Of a DNA stretch of 64,000 nucleotides, positions 1 to 7,664 are shown piece by piece. A program made the position numbers and the translations under genes. The DNA is from Desulfuromonas sp. AOP6 (GTDB taxonomy: Bacteria > Desulfobacterota > Desulfuromonadia > Desulfuromonadales > SZUA-540). The notes beneath the pieces are model-generated. The model saw nothing but the letters and a program-made list of their open reading frames with translations. It was not told the origin of the DNA and did no database searches. Positions within the stretch are counted from its first letter, which is position 1; every line of letters starts with the position of its first letter. The stretch is from assembly GCF_009731355.2 (NCBI RefSeq), contig NZ_AP022810.1, positions 62,001 through 126,000 on the forward strand, given 5' to 3'.

Positions 1-372
1 AATTGGGAAAATAACTGGTCAACGATCACCTTGAGTTGCATGCCGAAAGTTATCGAGTTCCTCGGATACAACCCCGTCCCCTGGCCCGACAAACTGGTTG
101 ATAAATTGGCTTGGTACAAACAGGTGCATGGCCTGACATTGGAACAGCTTGGGGCCGAAATGAACCGTGACCCCGAGCAATTGTCCGACTGGCTGAGTGG
201 CCGGCACAAGCCTTGTCGGCGTAACCGGAAGGAGGTTGAGCTATTTTTATCGAGTCACGCCCAGGGGCCTGAGGCGGTCCAGCGGTTGGGGGCAGCTTTG
301 CCGGAAGAGCGAGCGGTGGCAAGTGGTTCAATGAATTCTTTTATGGCAAGGACAACTTCCGAGAAGCTATGA
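1..372 (+). CDS. Partial XRE-like HTH protein (5' end outside window)
   Basis: The frame is open from base 1, before the first start codon, and the upstream codons read NWENNWSTI followed by PKVIEFLGYNP. That pattern (NWE...S.P....P.II.FLGY.P) is the usual linker after an XRE-type helix-turn-helix, so the true start lies before the window. A second HTH-like stretch, GLTLEQLGAEMNRDPEQLSDW, ends near residue 65. The last 40 or so codons run antisense to the remains of an abiEii gene (255-588), so the natural C-terminus was probably shorter and this end may be read-through into unrelated sequence. Likely a DNA-binding regulator; target unknown. Confidence 0.5.
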   Translation, partial: NWENNWSTITLSCMPKVIEFLGYNPVPWPDKLVDKLAWYKQVHGLTLEQLGAEMNRDPEQLSDWLSGRHKPCRRNRKEVELFLSSHAQGPEAVQRLGAALPEERAVASGSMNSFMARTTSEKL

Positions 373-588
373 GGAACGTGATCCTGCCGACGGCGTTTAT
401 GGAAGGCTGCCCCATTTGTTTGGCCTAATCGAAAACTTCGGTAAACGCGACGATCACATCGGGTAACGAAGCGCCTCTCCGTTCAAAGGTGAGGCGAGTG
501 GCTTCGGCCAAATTTTCTCCCTCGAAGTTGAGCTGGCGCGATTCAGCAGGCGTTTCCGGACAGACGTGACGCTATTCTTGACACCCCC
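255..588 (-). pseudogene. Remnant of AbiEii-type nucleotidyltransferase toxin
   Basis: On the minus strand two separated pieces of an AbiEii-like protein can be read. Near 586-536 the frame gives GVKNSVTSVRKRLLNRA, the typical N-terminus of this toxin family. From about 520 another frame gives LAEATRLTFERRGASLP followed by an in-frame TAG, and after a further shift SFSEVVLAIKEFIEPL, ending SGPWA and a stop at 255-257, the normal C-terminal pattern (EVV..I..FL.P...GPW). The nucleotidyltransferase core of about 170 codons is missing. AbiEii phosphorylates or nucleotidylates targets in type IV toxin-antitoxin systems. This copy cannot make a working toxin. Confidence 0.65.
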
Positions 589-595
589 CTCACGC

Positions 596-1094
596 TCACA
601 GTAGAGCCTCCAGATAGAATCTTTTCCACACGGCAGGTTTTTGTATATTCGAGCACTTTAGCCAGGTTGAATTTCTTCCGCGACTTGTTGAGTTTTAGCG
701 CCTCCAGGATCACATCCATGCCTATTTCATTGCGGAACTTGAAACCATCCGCCAGAGTTTTTTCTGGGTTGTAGATCCGAATCGTCACACCATCGACCTA
801 GTGCTCCTCGCTTCCTGGTTTGAACGCGGCCTCGCAAAACTTATGCGCGCCCATCGGGGGGAAGTCGAGCGACGACATTCGTGAGTTCCGGGGAACAGCG
901 ACAGAAACCTCGTGTGGAGTCTGAGTGGTGAGGCCGTGGAAGGCCAGGGCGGAAATCAGGCAGATGACGTCATTCGAAAATCGCAGGCCCAATGTCACCA
1001 GATCCGTGTTGCCAATCGGCAGCAGCTCCGCCAGACGATAGCCCACTCGGGTCACCGGTTTGATGGTGCCCTTGTCCCAGAGGCTATACAGCAC
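596..1094 (-). pseudogene. Remnant of AbiEi-type antitoxin / regulator
   Basis: The minus strand carries an AbiEi-like sequence in one frame: NTDLVTLGLRFSNDVICLIS, ALAFHGLTTQ, PHEV..AVPR, then EEH, an in-frame TAG at 798-800, then VDGVTIRIYNPEKTLADGFK and FRNEIGMDVILEALKL. Close to the end a one-base slip shifts the reading frame; the alternative frame ends YLEALL and a stop at 596-598, which is the usual C-terminus. The first 30 or so residues (winged-helix start) are gone, replaced by the terminator of the neighbouring lipoprotein gene. It lies directly upstream of the AbiEii remnant on the same strand, as in intact AbiE operons. Three independent lesions mark it as a pseudogene. Confidence 0.75.
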
Positions 1095-1109
1095 AGTATG
1101 TGCAGGCGT

Positions 1110-1141
1110 GAAAAAGCCCTCTCTAATTTGAGAGGGCTTTC
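1110..1141 (-). terminator. Intrinsic terminator of the calcium-loop lipoprotein gene
   Basis: Arms CCCTCTC and GAGAGGG surround a six-base loop, and on the minus strand the stem is followed by a T-rich run. It lies just past the stop of the gene at 1150-2520. Confidence 0.7.
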
Positions 1142-1149
1142 CAGGAGGG

Positions 1150-2520
1150 TCAATTCATCATCCCGCCACCATGTCCCATCGGCCAGTCAGGATTATGCAT
1201 GCCCATGTTGCTGTTAAAATTTTGGCTCATGTGGTATCCACCGCCGTCATAGTAAAAGCCGGAATAATCATTAACGCCATCTCCGTCGGTGTCGGCAAAA
1301 ACATCGTTGATGCCATCACCATTGGTGTCCACCCAGCCAAAACCATGCCGGTAGGGCATTTCAGAGATATCATCAATCCCATCACCGTTGGCATCCTGAT
1401 AACCCGCCATGTAGCCGTAGCAGGAACTCTGGCCTGCGAAAGGACCGCTGGCCAGATCGTTGAGGCCGTCGCCATCGGCATCGATGAAGCGGTCGTTGAT
1501 ACCATCGCCGTTTGCGTCCACCCAGCCATAGCCATGGCCATAGGGTGTTGTTACAGTCCCGATGTCATTCACCCCATCGCCGTCCGCATCAGCAAAGAAA
1601 TCGTTTAAACCATCGCCGTTTAGATCAGCCCAACCGGGCATCCCCACATATGGGGTTCCAGTGATATCGTTGATTCCATCGCCATTGACGTCCCTGAATC
1701 TGTCATTCACACCGTCACTGTTATCATCACTCCAGCCAAAAGGATGCTGGTAAGGCATACCGGTGAGATCACAGATGCCATCACCATCAACATCCACAAA
1801 ACGATCATTGATGCCATCACCATTTTCATCGATGAAGCCGAAGCCAAAACCATAGGAACGCCCGTTCAGGTCGTTAATTCCATCACCATCAGCATCGATG
1901 AAATGGTCATTGAGACCATCGTTGTTGACATCTCTGTAACCCAGGTCCATGTGATAGGCATAGCCAGCAAAGCGACGCCCCTGGTCACATATCCCGTCAC
2001 CGTCAATATCTGCAAAGTTGTCGTTGATGCCATCACCATTTTCATCAACCCAGCCGAAGTGATAGCCATTGAAACCGGTAAAAGTCCGGACCTGACCATC
2101 AGCCAGGGCCATGGTGCCGAAATCAAGACCCTGACCGGCGGCGATTCGGAAGGGGAATTCTATCTCCGTCCCGTCGCCCATCTGGATATACAGCGAGTGA
2201 TCACCATTCGCGATATTGCTGATCGTGAAGCGGTCCTGGGCATTCGGGAACACAGGATTTGAAGAATTGTCGAGATAGATGGTCGCCGGCACAACGGCGA
2301 CTGCGGACGTGGGGGTGATCAGGTCAATGAACCGGGACACCGCGCTCGACTGGGTCGTCAGCACGCCTGTAACCGTCGATGATTGCAAACTCGGGGTCGT
2401 CCCAGAACCGACATTGGAGGAACCATCATCGCTGCCACCACCGCCGCAAGCAGTGAGGGAAAAGCCTGCCAAAATCAAGAGACTGAAAATGGTGAGCCAT
2501 TTCAAGGGTTTTTGGTACAT
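1150..2520 (-). CDS. Lipoprotein with tandem D-x-N-x-D-G calcium-loop repeats
   Basis: The N-terminus is a lipoprotein signal: a basic start, a hydrophobic stretch and a lipobox ending SLTAC followed by GGGG. After a Thr/Ser-rich stretch to about residue 150, seven full repeats and one half repeat follow to about residue 430. Each full repeat holds two acidic loops of the form D-x-N-G-D-G-x-N-D and D-x-D-G-D-G-x-x-D, joined by F and a short G/Y/P-rich linker, about 15 loops in all. Such loops bind calcium in thrombospondin type 3 and EF-hand-like repeats. The tail is Gly/His/Met-rich. A ribosome site (AAAAAAGGAG) precedes the start. It is likely an envelope-anchored calcium-stiffened protein; its role is unknown. 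It sits upstream of no co-directional partner and has its own terminator. Confidence 0.85.
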   Translation of the reverse strand: MYQKPLKWLTIFSLLILAGFSLTACGGGGSDDGSSNVGSGTTPSLQSSTVTGVLTTQSSAVSRFIDLITPTSAVAVVPATIYLDNSSNPVFPNAQDRFTISNIANGDHSLYIQMGDGTEIEFPFRIAAGQGLDFGTMALADGQVRTFTGFNGYHFGWVDENGDGINDNFADIDGDGICDQGRRFAGYAYHMDLGYRDVNNDGLNDHFIDADGDGINDLNGRSYGFGFGFIDENGDGINDRFVDVDGDGICDLTGMPYQHPFGWSDDNSDGVNDRFRDVNGDGINDITGTPYVGMPGWADLNGDGLNDFFADADGDGVNDIGTVTTPYGHGYGWVDANGDGINDRFIDADGDGLNDLASGPFAGQSSCYGYMAGYQDANGDGIDDISEMPYRHGFGWVDTNGDGINDVFADTDGDGVNDYSGFYYDGGGYHMSQNFNSNMGMHNPDWPMGHGGGMMN

Positions 2521-2821
2521 AATTAAAGCTCCTTTTTTCTGATTTTATCCTATAAAACAACTACTTTAGCAAATAAAAGCACTGCACTTACTGTGCCGGC
2601 TCCAAGTCCCTGTCTAAGCCCCTTGAATCATGGCTCAAAAGAAGTCATTTGAGGTGAACACCTTTCTGGTCGCCTCATTAACTGTTGAATAATCAACATG
2701 ATTCAGTGGAATATCCGATAATATTGCAATTCACGATATCTAGGGATGCATTGTCATTAGATTCTTATCTTCTTTGTCCTACTCAATTCTTTTCTGGATC
2801 ATCCAGAGGTATTCAGCATTG

Positions 2822-2868
2822 GGCAACTCGGCAACTGGGCAACTGGGCAAGACAGACAATGTCTGTCT
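2822..2868. repeat. Short tandem repeat and palindrome in a 400-bp gene-free stretch
   Basis: The interval 2521-2923 shows no convincing gene. It holds an 8-bp unit GGCAACT[C/G] repeated about three and a half times (2822-2849), followed at once by a palindrome with nine-base arms AGACAGACA and TGTCTGTCT (2850-2868). The palindrome could end transcription of the ZraP-like operon, but it lacks a clear T run. Confidence 0.5.
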
Positions 2869-2923
2869 GTCAGATCAAGTCTCGATTGCTTTATCTTAAT
2901 CATCTTCTAGCTGATTGCTAATT

Positions 2924-3427
2924 TCACCAGCAACCACCCATGTGGCTAGCCATGCGGTTCATGTGCTCCGGGTCCATGTGTCGGCCTTGCCCCATCCTGC
3001 CCCAGTGGCTTTGATGATCACAACCATTGTAACCACAGTGGAACCATGCCCCCTTGTCGCCAGCGATAAAACCACCTGCCTCATTGTTGGCCTTATCCAG
3101 CAAAGTCCAGTATTGCTGCTCAAGATCAGCAATTTCAGCTTCGAGTTGTTTCAATGTGCCGACGGTGGTGCTGTCGTTCGCTCTGGCAACACGGTATTCA
3201 TCGCTTTTGCTGTTCAAAGATGCTTGCAACTCGTCCAGCTGGCCAGAGTATTTTGTCTTTACCGCATCGAGTTGCTGAAGTTGTTCAGCGGTCAGGTTCG
3301 CGTGCGAATTGCCGCTGCCATGCCCCATCAAGTTCCCCCGGCAGGCGAAGCTAGTGGAAGCAAGTGACAGGAAACCAAGAGCAAGTGCGACGGTTATAAT
3401 TTTCTGGATATGTGCTGTTCTTTTCAT
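2924..3427 (-). CDS. ZraP/Spy-like periplasmic stress protein
   Basis: A 167-residue secreted protein. The start at 3427 is chosen because a strong Shine-Dalgarno (AAGGAGAG) precedes it and it begins a signal peptide (MKRTAHIQKI, hydrophobic core, cleavage near STSFA-CRG). The mature part has LTAEQLQQLDAVKTKYSGQ, the LTxxQ pattern of the ZraP/CpxP/Spy family, then a long alpha-helical region, and a His/Met/Cys-rich tail ending HMGGCW. Family members are periplasmic metal-binding chaperones induced by envelope or zinc stress. It is the last gene of a three-gene operon behind a sigma-54 promoter and lies beside a ZraSR-like pair, which supports the assignment. Confidence 0.8.
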   Translation of the reverse strand: MKRTAHIQKIITVALALGFLSLASTSFACRGNLMGHGSGNSHANLTAEQLQQLDAVKTKYSGQLDELQASLNSKSDEYRVARANDSTTVGTLKQLEAEIADLEQQYWTLLDKANNEAGGFIAGDKGAWFHCGYNGCDHQSHWGRMGQGRHMDPEHMNRMASHMGGCW

Positions 3428-3449
3428 CTTCTCTCTCCTTTTTTGGTGT

Positions 3450-3767
3450 TTAGCTACCAGTCTTTTCCGAAGCTGTGCTTGGTTGCTGCTCGTTACAGTA
3501 AGGGCAGTAAGACCAATCGTGCTCGATAATCCGGCTGCAGTTCGGGCAATTATGTTTGAGCGCGTTGCCGCAATGGGGGCAGCGGAAATAAGTGGCATGA
3601 ATTGCCCCGGAACATTTCGGGCAAGTCAGAGCCTGAGGGGCCGGTGCTGGTTGGCGTCTGAAAATCAGCCAGATGATGCCCGCAACAATGATCACCATAA
3701 AGAACCCCGGCATAAACCAACCGCCCATGTGCCATCCGCTCCATGCGGAACCTGGACCACAAAACAT
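3450..3767 (-). CDS. Membrane-anchored double zinc-ribbon protein
   Basis: 105 residues. The start at 3767 is preceded by AGGGGGAGAG. The N-terminal third is Gly/Trp/Met-rich (FCGPGSAWSGWHMGGW) and runs into one transmembrane helix (MVIIVAGIIWLIF). The rest holds three CxxC-type knuckles: CPKC...CPHC, CPNC and CPYC, the layout of bacterial zinc-ribbon (zinicin/DUF7577-like) proteins. It is probably a membrane-tethered zinc-binding protein facing the cytoplasm. It lies 11 bases after the mini-lipoprotein and 22 bases before the ZraP-like gene, so all three should be co-transcribed. Confidence 0.75.
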   Translation of the reverse strand: MFCGPGSAWSGWHMGGWFMPGFFMVIIVAGIIWLIFRRQPAPAPQALTCPKCSGAIHATYFRCPHCGNALKHNCPNCSRIIEHDWSYCPYCNEQQPSTASEKTGS

Positions 3768-3778
3768 TTTCTCTCCCC

Positions 3779-3943
3779 CTAATACCGCGAATGTCCGCAA
3801 CCCCGGTGGTGGGTATGCGAGCTGTCAGTGTTTGATGAATAGTGCCCGTGACCATGTCCGCCCCAGTGCCCCCAGGGGCCACAGCCTGAAAGCAGGAAAA
3901 GACTCCCGGCCAGAACGATAAGTAACAGAACTGTTTTCAGCAT
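3779..3943 (-). CDS. 54-residue His-rich mini-lipoprotein
   Basis: A short gene preceded by AAGGAGGACATC. It encodes MLKTVLLLIVLAGSLF and a lipobox LLSGC, so it is a lipoprotein of about 34 mature residues. The mature part is full of His and Gly (GPWGHWGGHGHGHY, then HTHHRGCGH), typical of a metal-binding tail. It is the first gene after the sigma-54 promoter at 3980-3996. A periplasmic zinc or copper sensor/scavenger role alongside the ZraP-like protein is inferred. Confidence 0.75.
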   Translation of the reverse strand: MLKTVLLLIVLAGSLFLLSGCGPWGHWGGHGHGHYSSNTDSSHTHHRGCGHSRY

Positions 3944-3979
3944 GATGTCCTCCTTTTCTTCATTGTTACCCAGATAAAG

Positions 3980-3996
3980 AGCAATGCCGATGCCAA
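3980..3996 (-). promoter_or_regulatory. Sigma-54 promoter of the ZraP-like operon
   Basis: Minus strand reads TTGGCATCGGCATTGCT, matching TTGGCAC-N5-TTGCT, with GG and GC separated by exactly ten bases. It lies about 37 bases upstream of the first operon gene. Confidence 0.8.
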
Positions 3997-4089
3997 CAGC
4001 GTAAGCTTATGAAAATATTAAGATAGTGCTTTGGTGTGGGGTGGTGGGCGGTTAATGTTTTTACGTTTCAGGCAGGTTTAAACCGAGCC

Positions 4090-4110
4090 ACTGTCAAAAG
4101 TTTTGACAGT
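4090..4110. promoter_or_regulatory. Palindromic candidate enhancer of the Zra-like response regulator
   Basis: A perfect palindrome: arms ACTGTCAAAA and TTTTGACAGT around one G. It sits about 95 bp upstream of the sigma-54 promoter, the usual place for activator binding sites, and one base past the stop codon of the activator gene. It has no T run, which argues against a terminator. Confidence 0.6.
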
Positions 4111-4111
4111 C

Positions 4112-5476
4112 TCAGGTCAGGCCGTATTCCTTGAGTTTGTTCTGCAGGGTCTGGCGGGTGATGCCGAGAATTTCGGCCGCACGGGTGCGGTTATTTTCGG
4201 TCTGGCGCAGGGTGGAGAGGATCAGCTCCTTCTCCATGTCTTTCAACGTCAGGCCGGGTCGGATGGCAAAGGGGCGTTCGCTATTGTCCGCATAGGACTG
4301 ACGAACCTGCAGGGGTAAATGTTGCAGGGCGATCTTTTCTTCCAGGCAGAGGATGACTGCCCTCTCGATGGCATTTTCCAGCTCACGGATATTTCCTGGC
4401 CAGTGATAAGCGAGCAACGCCTCCATCGCTTCTGATGCAAAACTGCGAATGTCTTTGCGGTTTTTATCGCAGTAAAGTTTGAGGAAATGTTCGGCCAGGG
4501 CCGGGATGTCCATCGGTCGTTCCCGCAAAGGCGGCAGGTGCAGCGGAACAACACTGAGGCGGAAAAAGAGATCCTGGCGGAAAGTTCCTTCTTCGACCAT
4601 CCGTTCCAGGTTTTTATGCGTGGCGGCGAGCATGCGAACATCAACCTTGATGGTTGCACTGCCGCCGAGCCGTTCGAATTCACCTTCCTGTAGCACACGC
4701 AGGATTTTCGCCTGGGTGGTCAGGCTCATGTCGCCGATCTCATCAAGGAACAAAGTGCCTTTATCCGCCAGTTCAAAACGCCCTTTACGCCGTTCGGCTG
4801 CGCCGGTAAAGGCTCCTTTTTCATGGCCGAACAGTTCACTTTCCAAGAGATTTTCATGCAGAGCAGCGCAGTTGACCTTGATGAAGGGCGCGTCTCTACG
4901 CAGGCTGTTGTGGTGAACCGCACCGGCAACCAACTCCTTGCCGGTGCCCGATTCGCCGGTGATCAAGACAGTCGCATCGGACGGCGCGACCAGTGACAGG
5001 GTTTCGGCCAACTCCTGCATTGGCTGGCTGCTGCCGGTTAAGTTGCCAAGATCGAACTTTTCACCCAGTCGCTGCTTCAGGGAGATGTTCTCCTGCTGCA
5101 GACTTGTGAAGTCGAGAGCCCGTTTAACGGTTAGGCTCAAGGCTTCGCTGTCAACCGGCTTGGTTACATAGTCGAAAGCCCCTTGCTTCATTGCCTCGAC
5201 AGCATTTTCCACTGAGGAAAAAGCGGTGATGATGATCACCGGAAGTTCTGGCTTGAGTTCTTGAATCTTAACCAAAGCCTCCAGTCCATCCATTCGCTGC
5301 ATCTTCAGATCCAGCAGAACGAGATCCACATCTCTTTCTTTAGCCAGATGGACTGCGACGTCGCCATCATCCGCTTCAATGATTTCGTATCCCGCTGCGC
5401 CAAGATGGGCTTTGAGCATGGTCCGATGTGCCTTATCGTCATCAACCAGAAGCAGGGTTTTTTTTGCCTGGCTCAT
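4112..5476 (-). CDS. ZraR/NtrC-family sigma-54 response regulator
   Basis: 454 residues in three parts. A receiver domain (1-125) has the acidic pocket VDDD and the phospho-acceptor D56 in LVLLDLKM. An AAA+ domain (about 145-375) has Walker A GESGTGKE, the sigma-54-contacting GAFTGA loop, and Walker [10 protein letters not shown] Fis-type HTH closes the protein (NRTRAAEILGITRQTLQNKL). The start codon overlaps the stop of the kinase gene by four bases, so the two are translationally coupled. Its likely target is the sigma-54 promoter at 3980-3996 just downstream. Confidence 0.9.
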   Translation of the reverse strand: MSQAKKTLLLVDDDKAHRTMLKAHLGAAGYEIIEADDGDVAVHLAKERDVDLVLLDLKMQRMDGLEALVKIQELKPELPVIIITAFSSVENAVEAMKQGAFDYVTKPVDSEALSLTVKRALDFTSLQQENISLKQRLGEKFDLGNLTGSSQPMQELAETLSLVAPSDATVLITGESGTGKELVAGAVHHNSLRRDAPFIKVNCAALHENLLESELFGHEKGAFTGAAERRKGRFELADKGTLFLDEIGDMSLTTQAKILRVLQEGEFERLGGSATIKVDVRMLAATHKNLERMVEEGTFRQDLFFRLSVVPLHLPPLRERPMDIPALAEHFLKLYCDKNRKDIRSFASEAMEALLAYHWPGNIRELENAIERAVILCLEEKIALQHLPLQVRQSYADNSERPFAIRPGLTLKDMEKELILSTLRQTENNRTRAAEILGITRQTLQNKLKEYGLT

Positions 5477-7239
5477 GCTTGCTCCTTCCGCAGCGGCAGG
5501 ATGATAGTAATGCAGGTTCCCTGGCCGAGCTCACTGGTCACTTCAATACGCCCATTGTGTTGCTCGATGATCTGTTGCACCAGAGCGAGACCAAGGCCGG
5601 TGCCATCTTTCCGGGTGGTGTAGAAGGGGTCGAACATTTTTGCCTGTTCTTCTCTGCTGATACCCTTGCCGGTATCCTGAACCCACAAACGGACAGTTTC
5701 TTCCGCCTCTTTCCCGCCAAGAAAAATGGTGTCAGCGACAGCGGTTGCCGCCAGACTGTTCTGCAGCAGATTGAGGAACACCTGCTGCAACAGGTCTGCA
5801 TCCGCGCACAGTTTTAAACCCGACCCATGGATTTGTAGCTCCAACCCAACTCCTTTGCTTTTGGCTTCCTCCTGCACGAAAGTCAGGCATTTCTGCGCAA
5901 TACTGCTGAAGTCGATCTTCATCAGTTCGGGCTCTCTCGGTCTGGAAAATTGCAGTAAGGCGGAAACCGTGCGATTGAGGCGATCAACTTCGCCAACCAT
6001 CAGGTCTGCATATTCCTTCGCTTGTGCATCCTGCCCGGTGTTGCGGCTAAAGTACTGGGCGAAGCCCCGCAGCGTTCCAAGAGGGTTGCGGATCTCATGG
6101 GCAACTCCGGCGGCCATCTGCCCGAGTGCTGCGTGGCGACGGGAACGTTCCAAGGCCTCTTCCATGGCTTTGATTTCCCGCTGATCCCGCAAGATCAAGA
6201 CCATCCCGCGCAAGCTGCCTTCCCGATCCCGCAGGTGGGACGCGCTGACTTTTAAGGGAACCGTTTCACCATCCTGGCGGAGACAGTCCATCGGTTGGTC
6301 GATAAATTCCTTACCGGAACGTAAGAAAGGGGCGAGTGAACACTCTTCGGGGCCTGTCAACTGTTGCAGGGTTTTGCCGTGCATATCGAGCTCTTTGCGG
6401 CCGAATATCTCCAGGGCTTTGCTATTTGCTGAAACAATCCGCCGTTCCGTATCGATACTGATCAAACCGGCCGGCATGCTGTTGATCACATTGTCGGTGT
6501 ACAGCTCCATGTTCTCCAGCGCTGCCTTGGTAACCTGGGATTTGTGCGACAGGAACAGGGCATAGAGGCCACCCGAACTAAGCAGAAACAGAATGCCGAA
6601 TAAGATCAGGCTCTGCTTAACATCTTCAGCGCGGGCGGCATCAAAGTCTTCCGTGTAGAGCCCCAGGTAGATGAGCTGTCGACATTCACTATTGTCGTTG
6701 CTACCCGGCATTCCACACCAGTTCCGCCAGCGTTGCATCATCCCCATCCGTCTCGGCATCATGCTCAACGGACTGAACTCTTTGGCAATTTCATAAATCC
6801 GCTCTCCTGATGAATCGGTCAGGAACCTTGCCAGTGGTTGAGCATTGCTCAAGACTTGTAACCCTGGAGGCAGGTCGGTCGGCTCCGGTGCTTCTCCGGC
6901 ACTGGCAATGGGGTGACCTTTCTCATCTTGGATCACGATATAGGCGATGGTTTCCTCGCGAGCTGTTTCTGTGACCAGAGTGGCGAGGTTGCCGCCGCTT
7001 GGTCCCATCATCATCGAGGTTCTGGCCCCAGCCTCAAACGCTCGGATCAACGTTTCTGCTTCTTTCAGCAGAAACCCTTCCATGAATTGCTCTTCGCGAT
7101 CCAGATTGTGCCACGTGACGATAGCCAGAACACCGGCCAGCAGCAGGCTGGCCAGAATAAACCCCAGTGCCGGTAGAGAGATGTGCCTCTTCGTGTGGTT
7201 CCTCGGAGCCATGTTTTTGCTGTGTTCCTGTGTTGACAT
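5473..7239 (-). CDS. ZraS-like membrane sensor histidine kinase with PAS
   Basis: 588 residues. TM1 (about 22-43) and TM2 (about 215-235) enclose a periplasmic sensor region that is rich in Met (TSMMMGP, SMMPRRMGMMQRW) with two Cys, which suggests soft-metal sensing. A PAS domain follows (VINSMPAGLISIDTERR). HisKA carries AGVAHEIRNPLG with the phosphorylated His, and the ATPase has the N box (LNLLQNSLAA), G1 (DTGKGIS) and G2 (GTGLGLALV). An in-frame ATG at 7212 is a possible alternative start. It pairs with the overlapping response regulator and is divergent from the arsR-permease operon. Confidence 0.88.
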   Translation of the reverse strand: MSTQEHSKNMAPRNHTKRHISLPALGFILASLLLAGVLAIVTWHNLDREEQFMEGFLLKEAETLIRAFEAGARTSMMMGPSGGNLATLVTETAREETIAYIVIQDEKGHPIASAGEAPEPTDLPPGLQVLSNAQPLARFLTDSSGERIYEIAKEFSPLSMMPRRMGMMQRWRNWCGMPGSNDNSECRQLIYLGLYTEDFDAARAEDVKQSLILFGILFLLSSGGLYALFLSHKSQVTKAALENMELYTDNVINSMPAGLISIDTERRIVSANSKALEIFGRKELDMHGKTLQQLTGPEECSLAPFLRSGKEFIDQPMDCLRQDGETVPLKVSASHLRDREGSLRGMVLILRDQREIKAMEEALERSRRHAALGQMAAGVAHEIRNPLGTLRGFAQYFSRNTGQDAQAKEYADLMVGEVDRLNRTVSALLQFSRPREPELMKIDFSSIAQKCLTFVQEEAKSKGVGLELQIHGSGLKLCADADLLQQVFLNLLQNSLAATAVADTIFLGGKEAEETVRLWVQDTGKGISREEQAKMFDPFYTTRKDGTGLGLALVQQIIEQHNGRIEVTSELGQGTCITIILPLRKEQA

Positions 7240-7274
7240 TTGTCGCCGAAACCCCTAGCGTATGTTTTAACGTT

Positions 7275-7288
7275 TGAATACCTATTCA
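7275..7288 (+). promoter_or_regulatory. Probable ArsR/SmtB operator
   Basis: Inverted repeat TGAATA-CC-TATTCA, 15 bp before the arsR start, in the AT-rich region that also holds the likely -10 element. The spacing and sequence resemble ArsR/SmtB operators, so autoregulation is inferred. Confidence 0.55.
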
Positions 7289-7302
7289 TATAAGGGTGTG
7301 CC

Positions 7303-7662
7303 ATGGACCAGGATATTTGTCAAGTTAACCTTATCCACGAGGATCGTGTCACTGAAGCGAAAAAGCAGATGCCGCTACTGGCAATTGTCGAGCAGATGGC
7401 GTCTGTCTATAAACTTCTCGGCGAACCGTCACGGCTTAAGATCATGCTTGCCTTAAGCGCGTGTGAAATGTGCGTTTGCGACTTGGCGGCGATGCTGGAT
7501 TCAACCCCCTCGGCAATCTCGCATCAACTTAAACTGCTGCGCATGACCGGATTGGTCCAGGCCCGAAAGGAAGGCAAAATGGTTTACTACAGCCTTGAAG
7601 ATGCTGCGGTTAAACCAATTCTGCTTGCTGGCCGGAATTACGCGAACGAGAAAAAGGTCTGA
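7303..7662 (+). CDS. ArsR/SmtB-family metalloregulator
   Basis: 119 residues with a winged-helix fold: YKLLGEPSRLKIMLAL, then the metal-binding helix SACEMCVCDLAAML, the recognition helix STPSAISHQLKLLRM, and the wing QARKEGKMVYYSL. The Cys-x-x-Cys-x-Cys-Asp arrangement in alpha-3 is that of As(III)/Cd(II)/Pb(II)-responsive repressors. Metal binding would release it from the operator just upstream. The permease gene starts two bases after its stop codon, so the repressor controls the permease. Confidence 0.88.
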   Translation: MDQDICQVNLIHEDRVTEAKKQMPLLAIVEQMASVYKLLGEPSRLKIMLALSACEMCVCDLAAMLDSTPSAISHQLKLLRMTGLVQARKEGKMVYYSLEDAAVKPILLAGRNYANEKKV

Positions 7663-7664
7663 AG

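Noticed and set aside
798-800. In-frame TAG in the AbiEi remnant as a recoded codon (pyrrolysine)
   Set aside because: The gene also lacks its N-terminus and has a frameshift near the end, and its partner toxin is deleted, so ordinary decay explains the stop.
2685-2921. Open frame of 78 codons on the plus strand
   Set aside because: No ribosome site, composition unlike the other genes, and it crosses the tandem repeat and palindrome.
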